A DNA stretch of 51,456 bases from positions 1 through 51,456 of the IMG/VR virus record IMGVR_UViG_3300004448_000321; one strand, written 5' to 3'. Shown here one piece after another: positions 33,201 to 41,496 of the stretch. The notes beneath the pieces were generated by a model that saw nothing but the letters and a program-made list of their open reading frames with translations, was not told the origin of the DNA and did not search any database. The position numbers and the translations under genes were made by a program. The stretch's first letter is position 1. Every line of letters begins with the position of its first letter. The stretch comes from a virus.

Positions 33201-34534
33201 GCTTTATTATATTCTTCTTGAGTAGCTGTACCATCTTTTACTTTACCATATAAAGTTTCATATTCTTGCTGATAATTATTTATATTCCATAAAGTATTAT
33301 TTTTTTTCATTTGAATGCCTAACTCTTCTAATCTTTTTCCAGCTATTTCTTTTTGAACTTTAGCATCATAATTATCTGCAATATCATTATTATCAATAAA
33401 AACAGATTTATATCTATTTGCTTCAGTTGGTTGCAAATCTTCTAATAATTTATATGCTATAGCCTGATTAGGGCTTAATTTAGTAAGCAGAGGATCTGCT
33501 GGATCTATTTTTTGACCAGCATATACTGGAGAAAATGCTGTATACATATTAGATAAAACATCTTCTGATTTATCTCCACTTACAGTTTTTGCTATATTTA
33601 CTAAAGACTGTACATTACCTCTTACACCTTCTAGATCCAATCCTAATTGATTACGATTCGCTATATTACTGCTATATTGTAATGATAATTTTTTTAATCT
33701 ATTTTTTTCTTGATCGTCAATATTTTCATCTGCATTTATAGAATTAAAAACAGAACTTCCCCATTTAGCTGTAGATATAGCTATTTCATATTTTTGAGGA
33801 TTCTGTTTATAATATTGCAACATTTTTGCTGGAGAATATTCTGGAGTTTTCCAATAAACAGGATTAATTCCTTGAGCATCTTCAAATAATTTATCAGCAT
33901 TATATCCTGCAGCTTCTATTTGTGATTTTAAATTATTTGCTTGATTTATATTATCTTGATCTACTACTTTAGATACAGCAGCTCCGCCAGTTCCCCCAGA
34001 CACAGATACAGAAGTAGCTGTATTTCTAAGAGTATTAGCTTCTATTGCTTTTTTAAATAAATCGTTTGGATCTTCTTCAGGAGTTACTGGTACTGGCTGA
34101 CCATTAGCATCTTTTGGCAATTCTGATAATGCACGAAATTTCGATGGGTAAGCATCTGCCATACCATCCTGAGAAGATTCGCCACCATTTTTTTTTTTAC
34201 TTACAAATGTTGATAAGAATTCGTTCTTATCTCCTAAGTCATCTGTAGTATATCCGTCTGCTATTAATTTAGAATAAACCTTATCTGCTTTTGAACTATC
34301 AGATAATGCTGTCAAGAATTCATCTTCTGATCCTATATCATCTGTAGTATATTTTGATGTACCATCTGATTTCTTGGCTCCTATTAAATTTCTATAAAGT
34401 TTTTGTGCTTTTGTTGGGGGATCTTGTGCCTCTACAGCATCTATATCAATTATAGGATTGCTATTTGTAGATATATTAGATTCTGGAGTTTCTTGTTGAG
34501 ATTGATCTATATCTTGAATATCTTCAAATGCCAT
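24266..34534 (-). CDS. Giant polyvalent internal virion protein (3,422 aa)
   Basis: One unbroken frame, a fifth of the window. Residues 40-110 have a repeated YTTDDxGxxxEFL unit. About 610-720 is hydrophobic and glycine-rich, possibly membrane-inserting. HEGFH at 1356-1360 and HEYTHH at 2362-2367 are two zinc-peptidase-type HExxH sites. Around 2083, HDYYGHSVEGYQFGKDGEEN and ETRGQNSWVNYSG form a conserved domain known from phage polyvalent proteins. Residues 2580-2740 are coiled coil. About 2900-3110 contain PKRAEFFRSLEMRTE and FIFPIVKVPTNYV, typical of the C-terminal membrane-associated part. Such proteins are packed in the head and injected with the DNA. Confidence 0.8.
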   Translation of the reverse strand: MAFEDIQDIDQSQQETPESNISTNSNPIIDIDAVEAQDPPTKAQKLYRNLIGAKKSDGTSKYTTDDIGSEDEFLTALSDSSKADKVYSKLIADGYTTDDLGDKNEFLSTFVSKKKNGGESSQDGMADAYPSKFRALSELPKDANGQPVPVTPEEDPNDLFKKAIEANTLRNTATSVSVSGGTGGAAVSKVVDQDNINQANNLKSQIEAAGYNADKLFEDAQGINPVYWKTPEYSPAKMLQYYKQNPQKYEIAISTAKWGSSVFNSINADENIDDQEKNRLKKLSLQYSSNIANRNQLGLDLEGVRGNVQSLVNIAKTVSGDKSEDVLSNMYTAFSPVYAGQKIDPADPLLTKLSPNQAIAYKLLEDLQPTEANRYKSVFIDNNDIADNYDAKVQKEIAGKRLEELGIQMKKNNTLWNINNYQQEYETLYGKVKDGTATQEEYNKALELEKQITPYKEAYTTLDDDEKNLSQKFPTATYLESRKVAQELVGQGTGGIVNILGKTGIGLLNTVKGGWNMIKTPFQSDVKNEIDQASLLGERAQIENVLYQTQETGFTKNIDYKLSPKLQKQIDAINADNSITQEEKIKKTTNLIYDNPSDVEAKPIEGGKSNISSTSLLYGLGNMAAGLAPFLLAEYATGGGATGAYASNFMRTFTAAALSSFNDEYAAAIERGSKNPYSDAMTSTAIHSAAMAGAGAPDAIRKMLGNKTAIGKLVDKLSDEQILTALRTEPKSLGLLNKTLNAAKNVTNVALEGTKEAGKFVAATTTGKIVNDAVMNDLKSPEEYTKEGMLELMNMSLFNTVLGTSRQLTKEGGITNTTSINKDAIHAAAQNPTLFLKLTSDKLNSGEYTPEKAKQISSNIMNANRVLASTPMLDANGDPLNQEQQRDLLFLKMQKIDAESLLQKDIPKDLASKLGDRIVALDEKMDKIYKGTYLEAKPTKKVPEPDMTVRKEVKPISDTEIIPTFKKASEFIPQEDLDAAQGTITKVNNAENINQDEIKKTEDILYTALDKHPEAAHLIEPLITKLQEHEFVTKTETVETTEKTPVEGTFGAKTKLEKRPALEASTGSETTVTLADGTTHTGTLKIKDGNYVVETEGKEPVVIGEKAMTDRDLTLPSEDRVPEPFKMDKDGNLESVTVQTKDGHTVEIKGDKALDIAIKMRADVVGEVPDAAFDKAYQEVVKTQKVEVPVEKPKVEKKEEVKTEVPQQKEGEPTGKPAKIKTASEKIKERRERKKQEQTQGTQTAPPPGRPQSDLPPQTHNSQTISSVDTKGYDETQKKVVEDAGKVLKSINNVVREISGKNAEVVIHSNDESFRKAAEEASGKKQDQLAAKGFYFSPEGIIHLNMPRVTPETMKHEGFHPLLDFMAIHRPEIINQFHNQLKGIEGGQKIIDDANRIYKGSSETTIKKEAITDFVAKVADGSIKLDKTNFEKVKDFFKAILSKLGINIGKDINSIKDLQDLAKEVSQKFAKGEEIKYKNKTRVGDIEGRKPQYQAEKLMTGEEEHPAFKNLTDVANWIGKWSKKNRLFKGDLTGVSDKKFVEKLVDHTKKELQAWETVNDGYQGFYDEDIPQTLNPKLVDWAKKTHGRDLTNEEISLYHVLSSFASPSATPVFDSNIGLQIFDRYLRTGELSPYTDKQATVWSTDNKGKRYDTGELKFDSEGKPVMSQIARAYATESLEKFNKVVGHFDGDIKKAIKWIESQHSYEELSNVMGTPLKGTKSLSAHENLTKENGGFGVFAISGPKLGSYILNRVGEYSTVTKDLWYARTMARLFGEPLIDKNGEVLKNPWATTVEGNRRRKLADEAWNQVAKELNTSPAVIQQRVWDFEKKLWQKLGAESSAPGMASEGFEKGVETLAKKQETQFSKEEKIETNAKQEERKVNAEGVQYNGKDAIGSRTRTESDTNNARNEAKEKIKDPEKNASLKAANSYNQEAGLPEVTTHKYKPSDPVQQAKIAKLYPKLQDVNSPDYKETDLERKIFSDYKQKFPKIIEQYDIKDYKDLTHKAYSQLIEETQNQYDRLPVKVTFHENGEGNYENNFEMLDDVHNFNHLWVYKGGDDHTELGSKTRDKNDLTANDKFRAVHDYYGHSVEGYQFGKDGEENAWIEHSKMFSPLAQWALSSETRGQNSWVNYSGVNDQVLSDIKKGSALKKEGKKIGDEEMVKAGEDLLSTVYDKFVFAQQKAMLLPPEFTDISKFHEKTIKEVPKQLLTYDKENKSRIPSSIRVGGEPVKAQSVKGRGTQETSGGRVLQAQGAGGEGKGIESKVGEEVTPKQKASDILSKYEKGSNIDSNELVSDEKTSDPVIKSVLDNFKKEFPNIKISGKRPSEGAAFYDTKNKSIDVNKNSTHWQEVESGQLSNALAHEYTHHLIENSEKKKEIENTLADIKEDLKNNMPEGMTKEQSNAYKFMIEATNSPQEILTYAVSNPEVRTILSKYAKNLNIVSNEVIGKDIIPTEDKTQLSKVDESDLNEMKGILKEYTNQGYSLDDVKEIMRDEFGEDYDVEEPVIEQAYHDLTTTGIKKEITTKERAERDLEPVEIEAKRSFGKAFDNAKKMVDNEEINPAVFAAQIAAKPRPLSAEESVVLLMDRMKISKDYGMLTDQMIDAQRKGDEMTAQVLQSQLDVLEQRMQINDDAARKSGYEQGLGLAARKMLINRDYSLATQLQRMKAANGGEDIPAEKRTQLQELVRKLNEANQRIEELEKKNLANQAQKEIAKTKKVSKSPEEVTKERTSLKKKIIDAWKSLASKSKSETGEGKVLFSKEEPITPEKQAQLESITKDVKDLVKSYAEAGNTNLKSIIDDIHADVSSVLPELTRKDIEDVVIGKYSKEPVKTPLTPEQIQAMANVKKVQTQIDLMKDQFKLDQRSKGEVAMDYLHGWHRLAILSGIPSLGKIATAATMRGVTSRLEGVIGQGLSYIPGIRGIAKGAEREGRLSPKAEAKAFTTWFDKMTIQDMKQVLKTGVGELDYLYGDKKEFAPKVPHWMEFFGRMHAAMKLLPKRAEFFRSLEMRTENAIKKGLDPMDPIVQQELAVGAYNDALRAVFMQDNYITDWYKAGVEKLEKSKIQGAKEVANALKFIFPIVKVPTNYVAEASSYMIGSVKALYALKNGVSKMTPEQKDYFMRALKKQSIGAAFMFLGYLNPQALGGYYSGKRKEGDLEAGEIELFGKKLPHWMSHSPLLEMLQVGATIRRSSDAEVLKGNEPSIVKGIPTVFKNVIKEIPLFGGAARIEESFQNGDKFTDYLAGLGTGIGEPQLLQNISDWTDTEEGKSIKRLPSGIVEKFMEGTPLRNRLEAKKELFTKEEMQDENFNLLQEKGVEIPFIRERRKIKVIQDESHPDGIMSKEEYDTYAEKLNKNVKSGIDEVLNTQYQIKEGNDYSYKMGKDLEGKDLESKVKDKEGDISSKILEEMGISPKSKRQVTKLD

Positions 34535-34590
34535 AATTTATTTTTTATGTAAATTAATGAAAATTATTGATTTAAAAGCATTTTTTTATG

Positions 34591-36048
34591 CTACTCCCAT
34601 AATTTTTTCTTGACTCCTTTTACTTTAGGAACTATACTTGATTGTGGTGTTGGGGAAGCTGCAGATGCTGCAGGAGCATTTTTACCAGGAGTATATTTTC
34701 CTATTAAAGAAACAAACTTAACATCATCTTTTGGATTTGCTGTTTGTATTGTACTTATAAACTTACCAAATGGCATTCCACTTTCTAGTTCTTTGCCATT
34801 ATTGTCTATTATACTAACTAATTTTTTATTAGGATCATATTTAACTTTAATTCCCTGACCTGCTTGTATTTTACCATATGCTTGTACACCTGTTAAATAA
34901 GGTGTTACATCTATTCTATTTTTATCATCTCTTTTCTCTATATCTAATGAAGGATATAAATAATTCTTTCTATCTTGTAAATCTTTCTCAGATTGAGTTC
35001 CCCCAGCATTAACATTAACTCCTATTTTTGTTCTGTCTACTTTTTCTGCTTTTAACTTTAATTTAGAAGATGTTTCAAGTTCATGATAAGCTAAAGCTTT
35101 TTGAAATTGATGTATTTGCGTAGGATTTGGTGGAGTTGGAGATTGTGCAACAAACTTTGCTGTTTCTTGATCTAAATAAGCTTTTTGAGTTGCATTGAAA
35201 TCATTAAATATATCTTCATCAACCATTCTTATTTCTTTTTGTTGTGGCTTACCATCTTTTATAATAGTATGCATTAATGGAGCCCCATCATCTGTAGCTA
35301 TTTCATATTTAGGTACAAATGTAACTTGCCCATCCTGTGTTTCAGATACAAAATTAGTAGGAGCATTTGTCCTGTATTCAGTATCTACTTTATTTTTACC
35401 AACTTGTGTTGAATGAACAACAGATCTAGTTGCAGTACCTGATTTTGCAACATAATCATCAAAAGATCCAGAATTATAAACATTTCCCGAACCTAATAAT
35501 ATTTTAGGGATATCATTTGCATCTACTTTAACATCAGAAAAATCAGTTTTAAGATTTCCCTGACTATCTCTTAAATAATAATTTCTTATTTGATTATAAG
35601 CTGCATCTCCATCTATCCCAGGTTTATTAGCCATTTCTTTTTTAGCTGTTTCTGCTATTTGATTTACTGCAGATAATCTTGTGCTTTTATCTAATAGAGG
35701 GAATGCTTCTTGTCTTGCATTTATTTTAAATTGATTTATATCCATTCCTGGATTTTGTTTCAATTGGTTTTGCAATTTAGAAAGAGAACTGTTTAATTCA
35801 TTATTCATGTATACATCATCAGCAAAATTACCAGTAGCATATTTTTTATTATTATATAAGTCTTCTAAATAAGAAAGCCCTGTAGCAACTCTAGCTTGTT
35901 CTTTTTCTTGGGCTTCTTTTGCTGCTTTTGCTGCTTCTGTTGCTTTTTTTTCTTTTAAAAGCTGATTTTCTTGAATAGCATCTCCAAGTTTATATAGCCC
36001 TTCAAACTTACGTTCTGGTACTGCAAATCCTGATAAATCTAATGGCAT
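34591..36048 (-). CDS. Internal virion protein candidate (485 aa)
   Basis: Starts MPLDLSGFAVPERKFEGLYK. Residues 25-60 are an Ala/Lys/Glu helix (KKATEAAKAAKEAQEKEQAR); the middle mixes helices and beta; the end is proline/alanine-rich then basic (KVKGVKKKLWE). Together with the 209-residue gene before it and the giant gene after it, it makes a three-gene set reminiscent of the T7 gp14-gp15-gp16 internal core by order and size trend only; no sequence similarity is claimed. Confidence 0.6.
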   Translation of the reverse strand: MPLDLSGFAVPERKFEGLYKLGDAIQENQLLKEKKATEAAKAAKEAQEKEQARVATGLSYLEDLYNNKKYATGNFADDVYMNNELNSSLSKLQNQLKQNPGMDINQFKINARQEAFPLLDKSTRLSAVNQIAETAKKEMANKPGIDGDAAYNQIRNYYLRDSQGNLKTDFSDVKVDANDIPKILLGSGNVYNSGSFDDYVAKSGTATRSVVHSTQVGKNKVDTEYRTNAPTNFVSETQDGQVTFVPKYEIATDDGAPLMHTIIKDGKPQQKEIRMVDEDIFNDFNATQKAYLDQETAKFVAQSPTPPNPTQIHQFQKALAYHELETSSKLKLKAEKVDRTKIGVNVNAGGTQSEKDLQDRKNYLYPSLDIEKRDDKNRIDVTPYLTGVQAYGKIQAGQGIKVKYDPNKKLVSIIDNNGKELESGMPFGKFISTIQTANPKDDVKFVSLIGKYTPGKNAPAASAASPTPQSSIVPKVKGVKKKLWE

Positions 36049-36056
36049 ATTTTTAT

Positions 36057-36686
36057 TTATTTTGCTGTTTTTGCAAATATATTAGCAAGTCCCATTCCCA
36101 TATTCCCTATACTTCCAAACAATCCTTGTGTATTAGCTGCTTGTTGACCTCTTAATTGTGTTTCCATTTGGAATCTATTTAATTGATCAGCATATCTTTT
36201 ATCTAATTCATCTTGATATGCTTGTTGAGAAGCCATAACATTTTGTTGCCTTTTTTGATAATCTTCAGACTCTAATTGCCCTAATTTATCAAATCCTTCA
36301 TTTGTTTGCCCTTGAACTGCACCAGCTCCTAATATAACTGCATTAGGATCTGTTGCTCCTCTTTGTATATTAGACATTGCATTTGCACCAGATTGATATA
36401 TATTTCTTTCTGCTGCTGCTGCTCCAGACATTCTAGCATTTAATAATGATTTAGCCATTGCTAATTGTTTTTCTGGGAGATCGCTTTCTTTTCTTTTGGG
36501 CATATTTGCAATCATACTATTGATTGCACTATCAGATTTTCCCAAACCAAATAAACTTCCTAATAAATCAACACCTGCTGATGCGATCCCTACTCCTGCT
36601 GCTAATGGTAACATATTGCTATTATTTTTATTTAAATTCTTACTAAGCCCTAATAAAGATCCTGAACTAATACCTAATAATGACAT
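36057..36686 (-). CDS. Small internal virion protein, membrane-active
   Basis: 209 residues. Residues about 25-52 (MLPLAAGVGIASAGVDLLGS) and the C-terminal GLFGSIGNMGMGLANIFAK are hydrophobic and glycine-rich. The middle is a long Gln/Ala coiled coil (VMASQQAYQDELDKRYADQL). Two membrane-prone ends with a helical middle fit a T7 gp14-like ejection protein that makes the outer part of a DNA channel. Position between the tail protein and the large internal proteins supports this. Confidence 0.6.
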   Translation of the reverse strand: MSLLGISSGSLLGLSKNLNKNNSNMLPLAAGVGIASAGVDLLGSLFGLGKSDSAINSMIANMPKRKESDLPEKQLAMAKSLLNARMSGAAAAERNIYQSGANAMSNIQRGATDPNAVILGAGAVQGQTNEGFDKLGQLESEDYQKRQQNVMASQQAYQDELDKRYADQLNRFQMETQLRGQQAANTQGLFGSIGNMGMGLANIFAKTAK

Positions 36687-36698
36687 ATTATATTTTTT

Positions 36699-39600
36699 TT
36701 AAACTGTATGCCCTCTACTTATAGATGTACCAAGTTGTAATAATCTAAGTTCTAAAGGATCGGATGTTGGGGAAAATGTAGCCATCACATACATATTTTT
36801 GTTCCTCATCACGTCTCCTTGTAATAAACCATTTGCTACTCCTGGTGTAAATTGATCTCTTAATATAGTAGCATACCAAACACCTTCTTTATTTACAAAA
36901 TCACTACCAAATAAATCAGACGATTGAGCAATTGGATTATTATTATAAAAGTACACATAATTTGGCACTAAATTACTTTCTGAAACAAAATTTTCATAAA
37001 TTTTTGGCATTTGTGGCAAAATATTCGAAGTAAACATTATTTTAGAATCTGAATATCCTCCATAAAAAGAATTTTGTTGATTCTGATTATGTACCCATAT
37101 GTTCCCTGACTTAAATGAATAAAGTTTATTTTGTAGAGTTACAAAGTTTTCTGTACTAAAAGTAAATGCTGATTGCCAATGAGGCATAGCTACAGCTCCT
37201 GTGCCCAATTTAAATGTTATTGTTTTGCCTTGGTAGTCAAGCATATTAAATGGAGCAGGAGTTCCAAAACCTTCTGGTGTTGAATTTGAAAGTTTGGGAA
37301 GTGACAGTAATAGCTCATCATGATTTGGATCTACTATAGTAAATATGTATGGTCTATCTCCTGTATAAACATTTAATTCTTCTATGGCACTTATTCCCAA
37401 ACGTAAATACTCCTTACACCAATTCTTCCAGAATATAGACATTTTGTAGAGGGAAATGCTGTCTAACCCATTATCTGAATATTGAACAACTCTTCCATTG
37501 TTTATATCCACAAAATACACATGACCTCTATATTGACATACAGATTCTGGATTCATACATCCGTAATTACCCTTTAGTGTATTTATTGTACTAATAACTT
37601 GAGATGAATTAGCTCCAAAGAATTGCGTTTTACCTGTACTATCTGTAATTTGAGTTTCTCCAAGGTACATAGAAACAGTTTCAGCAGAACATAACCCTAA
37701 CATCACGTTACCTTGTCCTGAGTCTTTTACCTTTGATGTCAATTGAAGCTTAGTAATTCCCCCACACTCATCAGGAACAAATACACTATTACCTGCTCTA
37801 AATGTACTAGATCCTGTAACTTTAGTGCCTAATATATAAGTATCACTCCATAATATACTTGTAGATTCTTTAGTTTGCCCTATAGTAGTAGTTACATTGG
37901 ACTTGCCTGCATCAGTCTCCCATTTTTTATAAAGTGTATCATTTGGAGACATTGCTCCAGAATAGTAAGAAGTACCATTAAAATTTCTTTTTATTATCCA
38001 TGCATCAGATCTAAAATCTCCAGTAGTGACACCGTACGATGGATAATTTGTTCCTGGATCAATAACATTGCAAATCTGCCCCATTTCATAATAAGGCTCT
38101 TGTATTTGTTCTCTATATGGACTAAATAATTGATAAGCTATTTTTACATTTTGACCTAAAGTTCCTATATTAAAAGGACTTAAATATACATTCCCATCAG
38201 AAGACCCAATAATAGGTAATTCATAAAATGTACTTCCATTAAAGGCGCTAGAAAGAGTTATTACACATTGATCCCCTTCAGCATAATTATACCCAAGCCC
38301 ACTGGCAGTTAATGCTGTTAAATCTAATTTTATTTTTACTACAGATGTACTATAAAAATTTGTAGGGTTATCTGTACCATCGCTATTTTTTAAAATATAT
38401 TCAGGCTTTACGGCAATAGATTCAACAAAAAATCTTGTTCTAAGATTCAATGTTTTTACTACTGAATAATAATAAGCCCATTTAGGTATTTCAAGTTCTG
38501 GATAATCATTACTTAAAGTCCAAGAAATCCTAGTATTAGCTGATGTATAATTAAAATCTCTATAAGATGTACTTATTTCTATTATTTCCTTATCAGAAAC
38601 TATTGTTACAAGGGTTCCATCAGGTATTGCTCCATCAAATATATTTTCTAATAGTTGAATTTTATAATTTAATCCATCTTTAAACGCAACCCATACGGTA
38701 TATGTTCCATATATAAAACCTGTAGATGTTTGTGATATTGTTATTTTTTGATTTGCTCTTAATATAAAATTTGAATCATATGGTATGTAAAATCCGTTTA
38801 GCGGATAAGATGTTGGAGTGTAATTTGTTAAGGGTACATTTGCAACTTTTTCAGTAGCATTTGTATTTATACATACACCACATTTTCTCATAGCATAATC
38901 ATAAAATACAACCCCTAATTTATATCTAGATAACTGAGACATAGCCTTATAGGAAAAAAGAGAATCATCTAAAAAATTAACTTGTTGCCAATGCACCAAA
39001 TCAGTTGGATTATTACTCCAAGGTGTAACATTGCACCCTCCCCAAGATCCACCTCTTATTGTACCATAAAATTTTCTTTGTAAATAATATGAACATTCCC
39101 ACCAATCAGCAGATGGGGTAACAAAATCAAGACTTGCCATTGTTAGCGGAACTGGACTCCAATTATTAAAAGGATTTGAATTACCTTGAATTAATGAAGA
39201 TCCGCTACCAATTATATAATACCATCCATGTTGTCTATTCCCCCAATCTATCCATACAAATGTTCCGCAAACAGCCCAATCAAATAAAAGGGTTTGAAGG
39301 TCTCCCCACTTAAATCCTAATGGACTTACTGATTTTAATGTTTGATCAAGCTGTATAGTTCCTGAAATAGAAGCATTTAATGATGTATAATCTGGAGTAC
39401 TATATCCTAATGTGTTATTTCCTAAAAAATATCTTCCCTTTGATACTTCATGTGCTTGGGAATATATGGGAACATTATCAAATGCTCTTAATAAATCATC
39501 TGTAGCTAATGTTCTACCAGATAAATTATTATAGAAAAAATACGTTAAAGGATTTGATCCTGAATTATGGTTTTCTATTTGTGATAAATCTAATGGATTT

Positions 39601-41045
39601 CTTTTATCCCATACTTTTACTATGTGACCATAATTTCCACCATCTGGTGTTCCATCTCGTTCTCTTACTATTAGATAAATTATATTTACCGTATTTGGTA
39701 TTATTTCTCCATTACTCATAGTAACAGTAATAAGATTATAATTTATAGCATCATTATTAACAATATTCAAATCGCTATTTATGCTATAAGATCCAGGAAC
39801 CGATATTTCCCCATCATAATATTCATATTGAAAAGAAAACTCAAATCCTGTATTATATATAAGATTATCTAAAAAAGATGGATCATATGACTTTATTATA
39901 CTTGGAGTATATGCTGGAGGTCTTTTAATAATTGTTATTTCAGAAAACCACAATGGTAATTCATATGGATCTATATTATCAAATGGCAATACGTCATTTG
40001 GATAATTAGCTGTTATACCTCTTTCTATATTTATTTTTCTTGGCTCATTATTTATTCCATCTACCCATGATAATATATTGCCTTCTATTTTTGCGGAATG
40101 TATTAGCGAGTTTTTATTAAAATTAAGATACCCTACGCTATAAATTATTTCTATTCTATATACTTCTACAGTAGCATTAGTAGGACTTGATATAACAGCA
40201 GGTAGATTTGGTGTTACAGATATATTATAAAAACCTTGATTTGTAAGATTGTTGCTTATATTAGATACTGTGTATGTGCCATCTATAGATGTACCTCCGC
40301 TTATATCTATTTGCTCCCCTACATTTATGTCTGCAAATATAGAATTTGTTGAAAAATTTATTCCATTTTTAGAATATATATTAGCAGTTCCAGTTACTGT
40401 TTCTGCAACAATATTTTCAAATACATATATATCTGTTCCGCCAGGAGAATAAACAATACTAGATACTGTATATGTACCATTATTTAAAGATGTACCAGAT
40501 ATTTGAATTGTATCTTTAGCAAATATGCAATCTTTTAAATTTAAAAAAGGTATGTAAATATGATTAGGAGTAGAAAAAATCATATCATAATTAAGAAACT
40601 GAATTGTTTTGATTTGATTTGTTATAGAATTTATCAAAGTTCTTGTTGTGCTTGCTATTGAGCCATCTGTAACTTGATCAGAATTTAAAACTAAATATTG
40701 AGTGCCTCCATTCAATTCTGGATATATGCAAATTATTTGATCTAGTCTGTTATTAGAATCATCATAATTAAAATATATTATTCTGTTGTTTTCTACATCT
40801 TCTACTGATCCTATGGTTATATATTGATGTTCGTTTGGTAGTGTTGATTGTATGGGAAGCGATTGCGGAATTTTTGTATTCCCTCCAACACTTTCCACAA
40901 TACCTGTAAATCCTCTATCACTACTTCCCGTACGTACATTCTCTGCATTAGTCCATTCATTTGTAGTTATGGCAAATGGAGAATCGTCAGAGTTTAATCT
41001 GCCTGATTGAGGATCTCCAAAATATTTCTTATCAACTTGTCTCAT
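36699..41045 (-). CDS. Large tail protein (1,448 aa)
   Basis: Begins MRQVDKKYFGDPQSGRLNSD followed by FAITTNEWTNAENVRTGSSD, a start style shared by big podovirus tail-nozzle proteins that open with a beta-propeller-like segment. The body is beta-rich, low in Lys/Arg, with many Asn/Tyr/Thr and repeated strands (ISGTSLNNGTYTVSSI; ISGGTSIDGTYTVSNI) that are internal copies around residues 180 and 250. No coiled-coil tape-measure pattern. Likely the tail tube/nozzle or hub. Start overlaps the previous stop (TAATG). Confidence 0.65.
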   Translation of the reverse strand: MRQVDKKYFGDPQSGRLNSDDSPFAITTNEWTNAENVRTGSSDRGFTGIVESVGGNTKIPQSLPIQSTLPNEHQYITIGSVEDVENNRIIYFNYDDSNNRLDQIICIYPELNGGTQYLVLNSDQVTDGSIASTTRTLINSITNQIKTIQFLNYDMIFSTPNHIYIPFLNLKDCIFAKDTIQISGTSLNNGTYTVSSIVYSPGGTDIYVFENIVAETVTGTANIYSKNGINFSTNSIFADINVGEQIDISGGTSIDGTYTVSNISNNLTNQGFYNISVTPNLPAVISSPTNATVEVYRIEIIYSVGYLNFNKNSLIHSAKIEGNILSWVDGINNEPRKINIERGITANYPNDVLPFDNIDPYELPLWFSEITIIKRPPAYTPSIIKSYDPSFLDNLIYNTGFEFSFQYEYYDGEISVPGSYSINSDLNIVNNDAINYNLITVTMSNGEIIPNTVNIIYLIVRERDGTPDGGNYGHIVKVWDKRNPLDLSQIENHNSGSNPLTYFFYNNLSGRTLATDDLLRAFDNVPIYSQAHEVSKGRYFLGNNTLGYSTPDYTSLNASISGTIQLDQTLKSVSPLGFKWGDLQTLLFDWAVCGTFVWIDWGNRQHGWYYIIGSGSSLIQGNSNPFNNWSPVPLTMASLDFVTPSADWWECSYYLQRKFYGTIRGGSWGGCNVTPWSNNPTDLVHWQQVNFLDDSLFSYKAMSQLSRYKLGVVFYDYAMRKCGVCINTNATEKVANVPLTNYTPTSYPLNGFYIPYDSNFILRANQKITISQTSTGFIYGTYTVWVAFKDGLNYKIQLLENIFDGAIPDGTLVTIVSDKEIIEISTSYRDFNYTSANTRISWTLSNDYPELEIPKWAYYYSVVKTLNLRTRFFVESIAVKPEYILKNSDGTDNPTNFYSTSVVKIKLDLTALTASGLGYNYAEGDQCVITLSSAFNGSTFYELPIIGSSDGNVYLSPFNIGTLGQNVKIAYQLFSPYREQIQEPYYEMGQICNVIDPGTNYPSYGVTTGDFRSDAWIIKRNFNGTSYYSGAMSPNDTLYKKWETDAGKSNVTTTIGQTKESTSILWSDTYILGTKVTGSSTFRAGNSVFVPDECGGITKLQLTSKVKDSGQGNVMLGLCSAETVSMYLGETQITDSTGKTQFFGANSSQVISTINTLKGNYGCMNPESVCQYRGHVYFVDINNGRVVQYSDNGLDSISLYKMSIFWKNWCKEYLRLGISAIEELNVYTGDRPYIFTIVDPNHDELLLSLPKLSNSTPEGFGTPAPFNMLDYQGKTITFKLGTGAVAMPHWQSAFTFSTENFVTLQNKLYSFKSGNIWVHNQNQQNSFYGGYSDSKIMFTSNILPQMPKIYENFVSESNLVPNYVYFYNNNPIAQSSDLFGSDFVNKEGVWYATILRDQFTPGVANGLLQGDVMRNKNMYVMATFSPTSDPLELRLLQLGTSISRGHTV

Positions 41046-41299
41046 TATGCTAATTCTTTTAAGTATATTTTATCTTCTGTTATTAAACTATAAGGATCTC
41101 CTTCTACAATCATTGCGGTAGATCCGCCTGTATCATATATTATAAGATCCCCAGCACTATAATTATCAGATAAATCACTTACCTTTCCTATTAACCCAAA
41201 TAAATAATTAGAACCATATAACCCGACAGTCGAATAAGAATATGGCACCTCGGTTACTAAAACCTGATTGTTTTGTAATATTATTTTATCTAATGCCAT
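41045..41299 (-). CDS. GroES-like single-domain protein
   Basis: 84 residues. FGLIGKVSDLSDNYSAGDLI, IYDTGGSTAMIVEGDPYSLI and TEDKIYLKE follow the GroES fold core: a G-x-V strand, a V/A-GD-x-V/I turn, then Y-x-L-I-x-E-x-x-I. The mobile loop region of GroES is missing or very short, so chaperonin binding is doubtful. It may be a capping or adaptor domain of the tail, encoded directly ahead of the 1,448-residue tail protein with a TAATG overlap. Confidence 0.5.
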   Translation of the reverse strand: MALDKIILQNNQVLVTEVPYSYSTVGLYGSNYLFGLIGKVSDLSDNYSAGDLIIYDTGGSTAMIVEGDPYSLITEDKIYLKELA

Positions 41300-41320
41300 A
41301 TCTAATAATTATAGTTAAAA

Positions 41321-41485
41321 TTACTGAATTTCTTTAACTTCTTCTACTATTTCTTGAGTTTTACTTTGTTCTTTTATTTTATCGTTTAAATAATTAAGTA
41401 AGGGAAGTCCATATTTTAATGGCATCTCTTGTAAAAATACATTGATTTCTTGTAAAGCTTTTTCGTCTAATAATACTCCTTTCAT
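41321..41485 (-). CDS. 54-residue helical protein
   Basis: Reads MKGVLLDEKALQEINVFLQE, MPLKYGLPLLNYLNDKIKEQ, then a Glu/Lys end. Two amphipathic helices joined at Pro-Leu-Lys, cytoplasmic. Similar tiny helical proteins often lie between phage tail genes, perhaps as assembly chaperones. It starts 11 bases after the previous stop; the ATG is preceded by AATCAAAAAAA, an A-rich Bacteroidota-type leader. Confidence 0.6.
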   Translation of the reverse strand: MKGVLLDEKALQEINVFLQEMPLKYGLPLLNYLNDKIKEQSKTQEIVEEVKEIQ

Positions 41486-41496
41486 TTTTTTTGATT

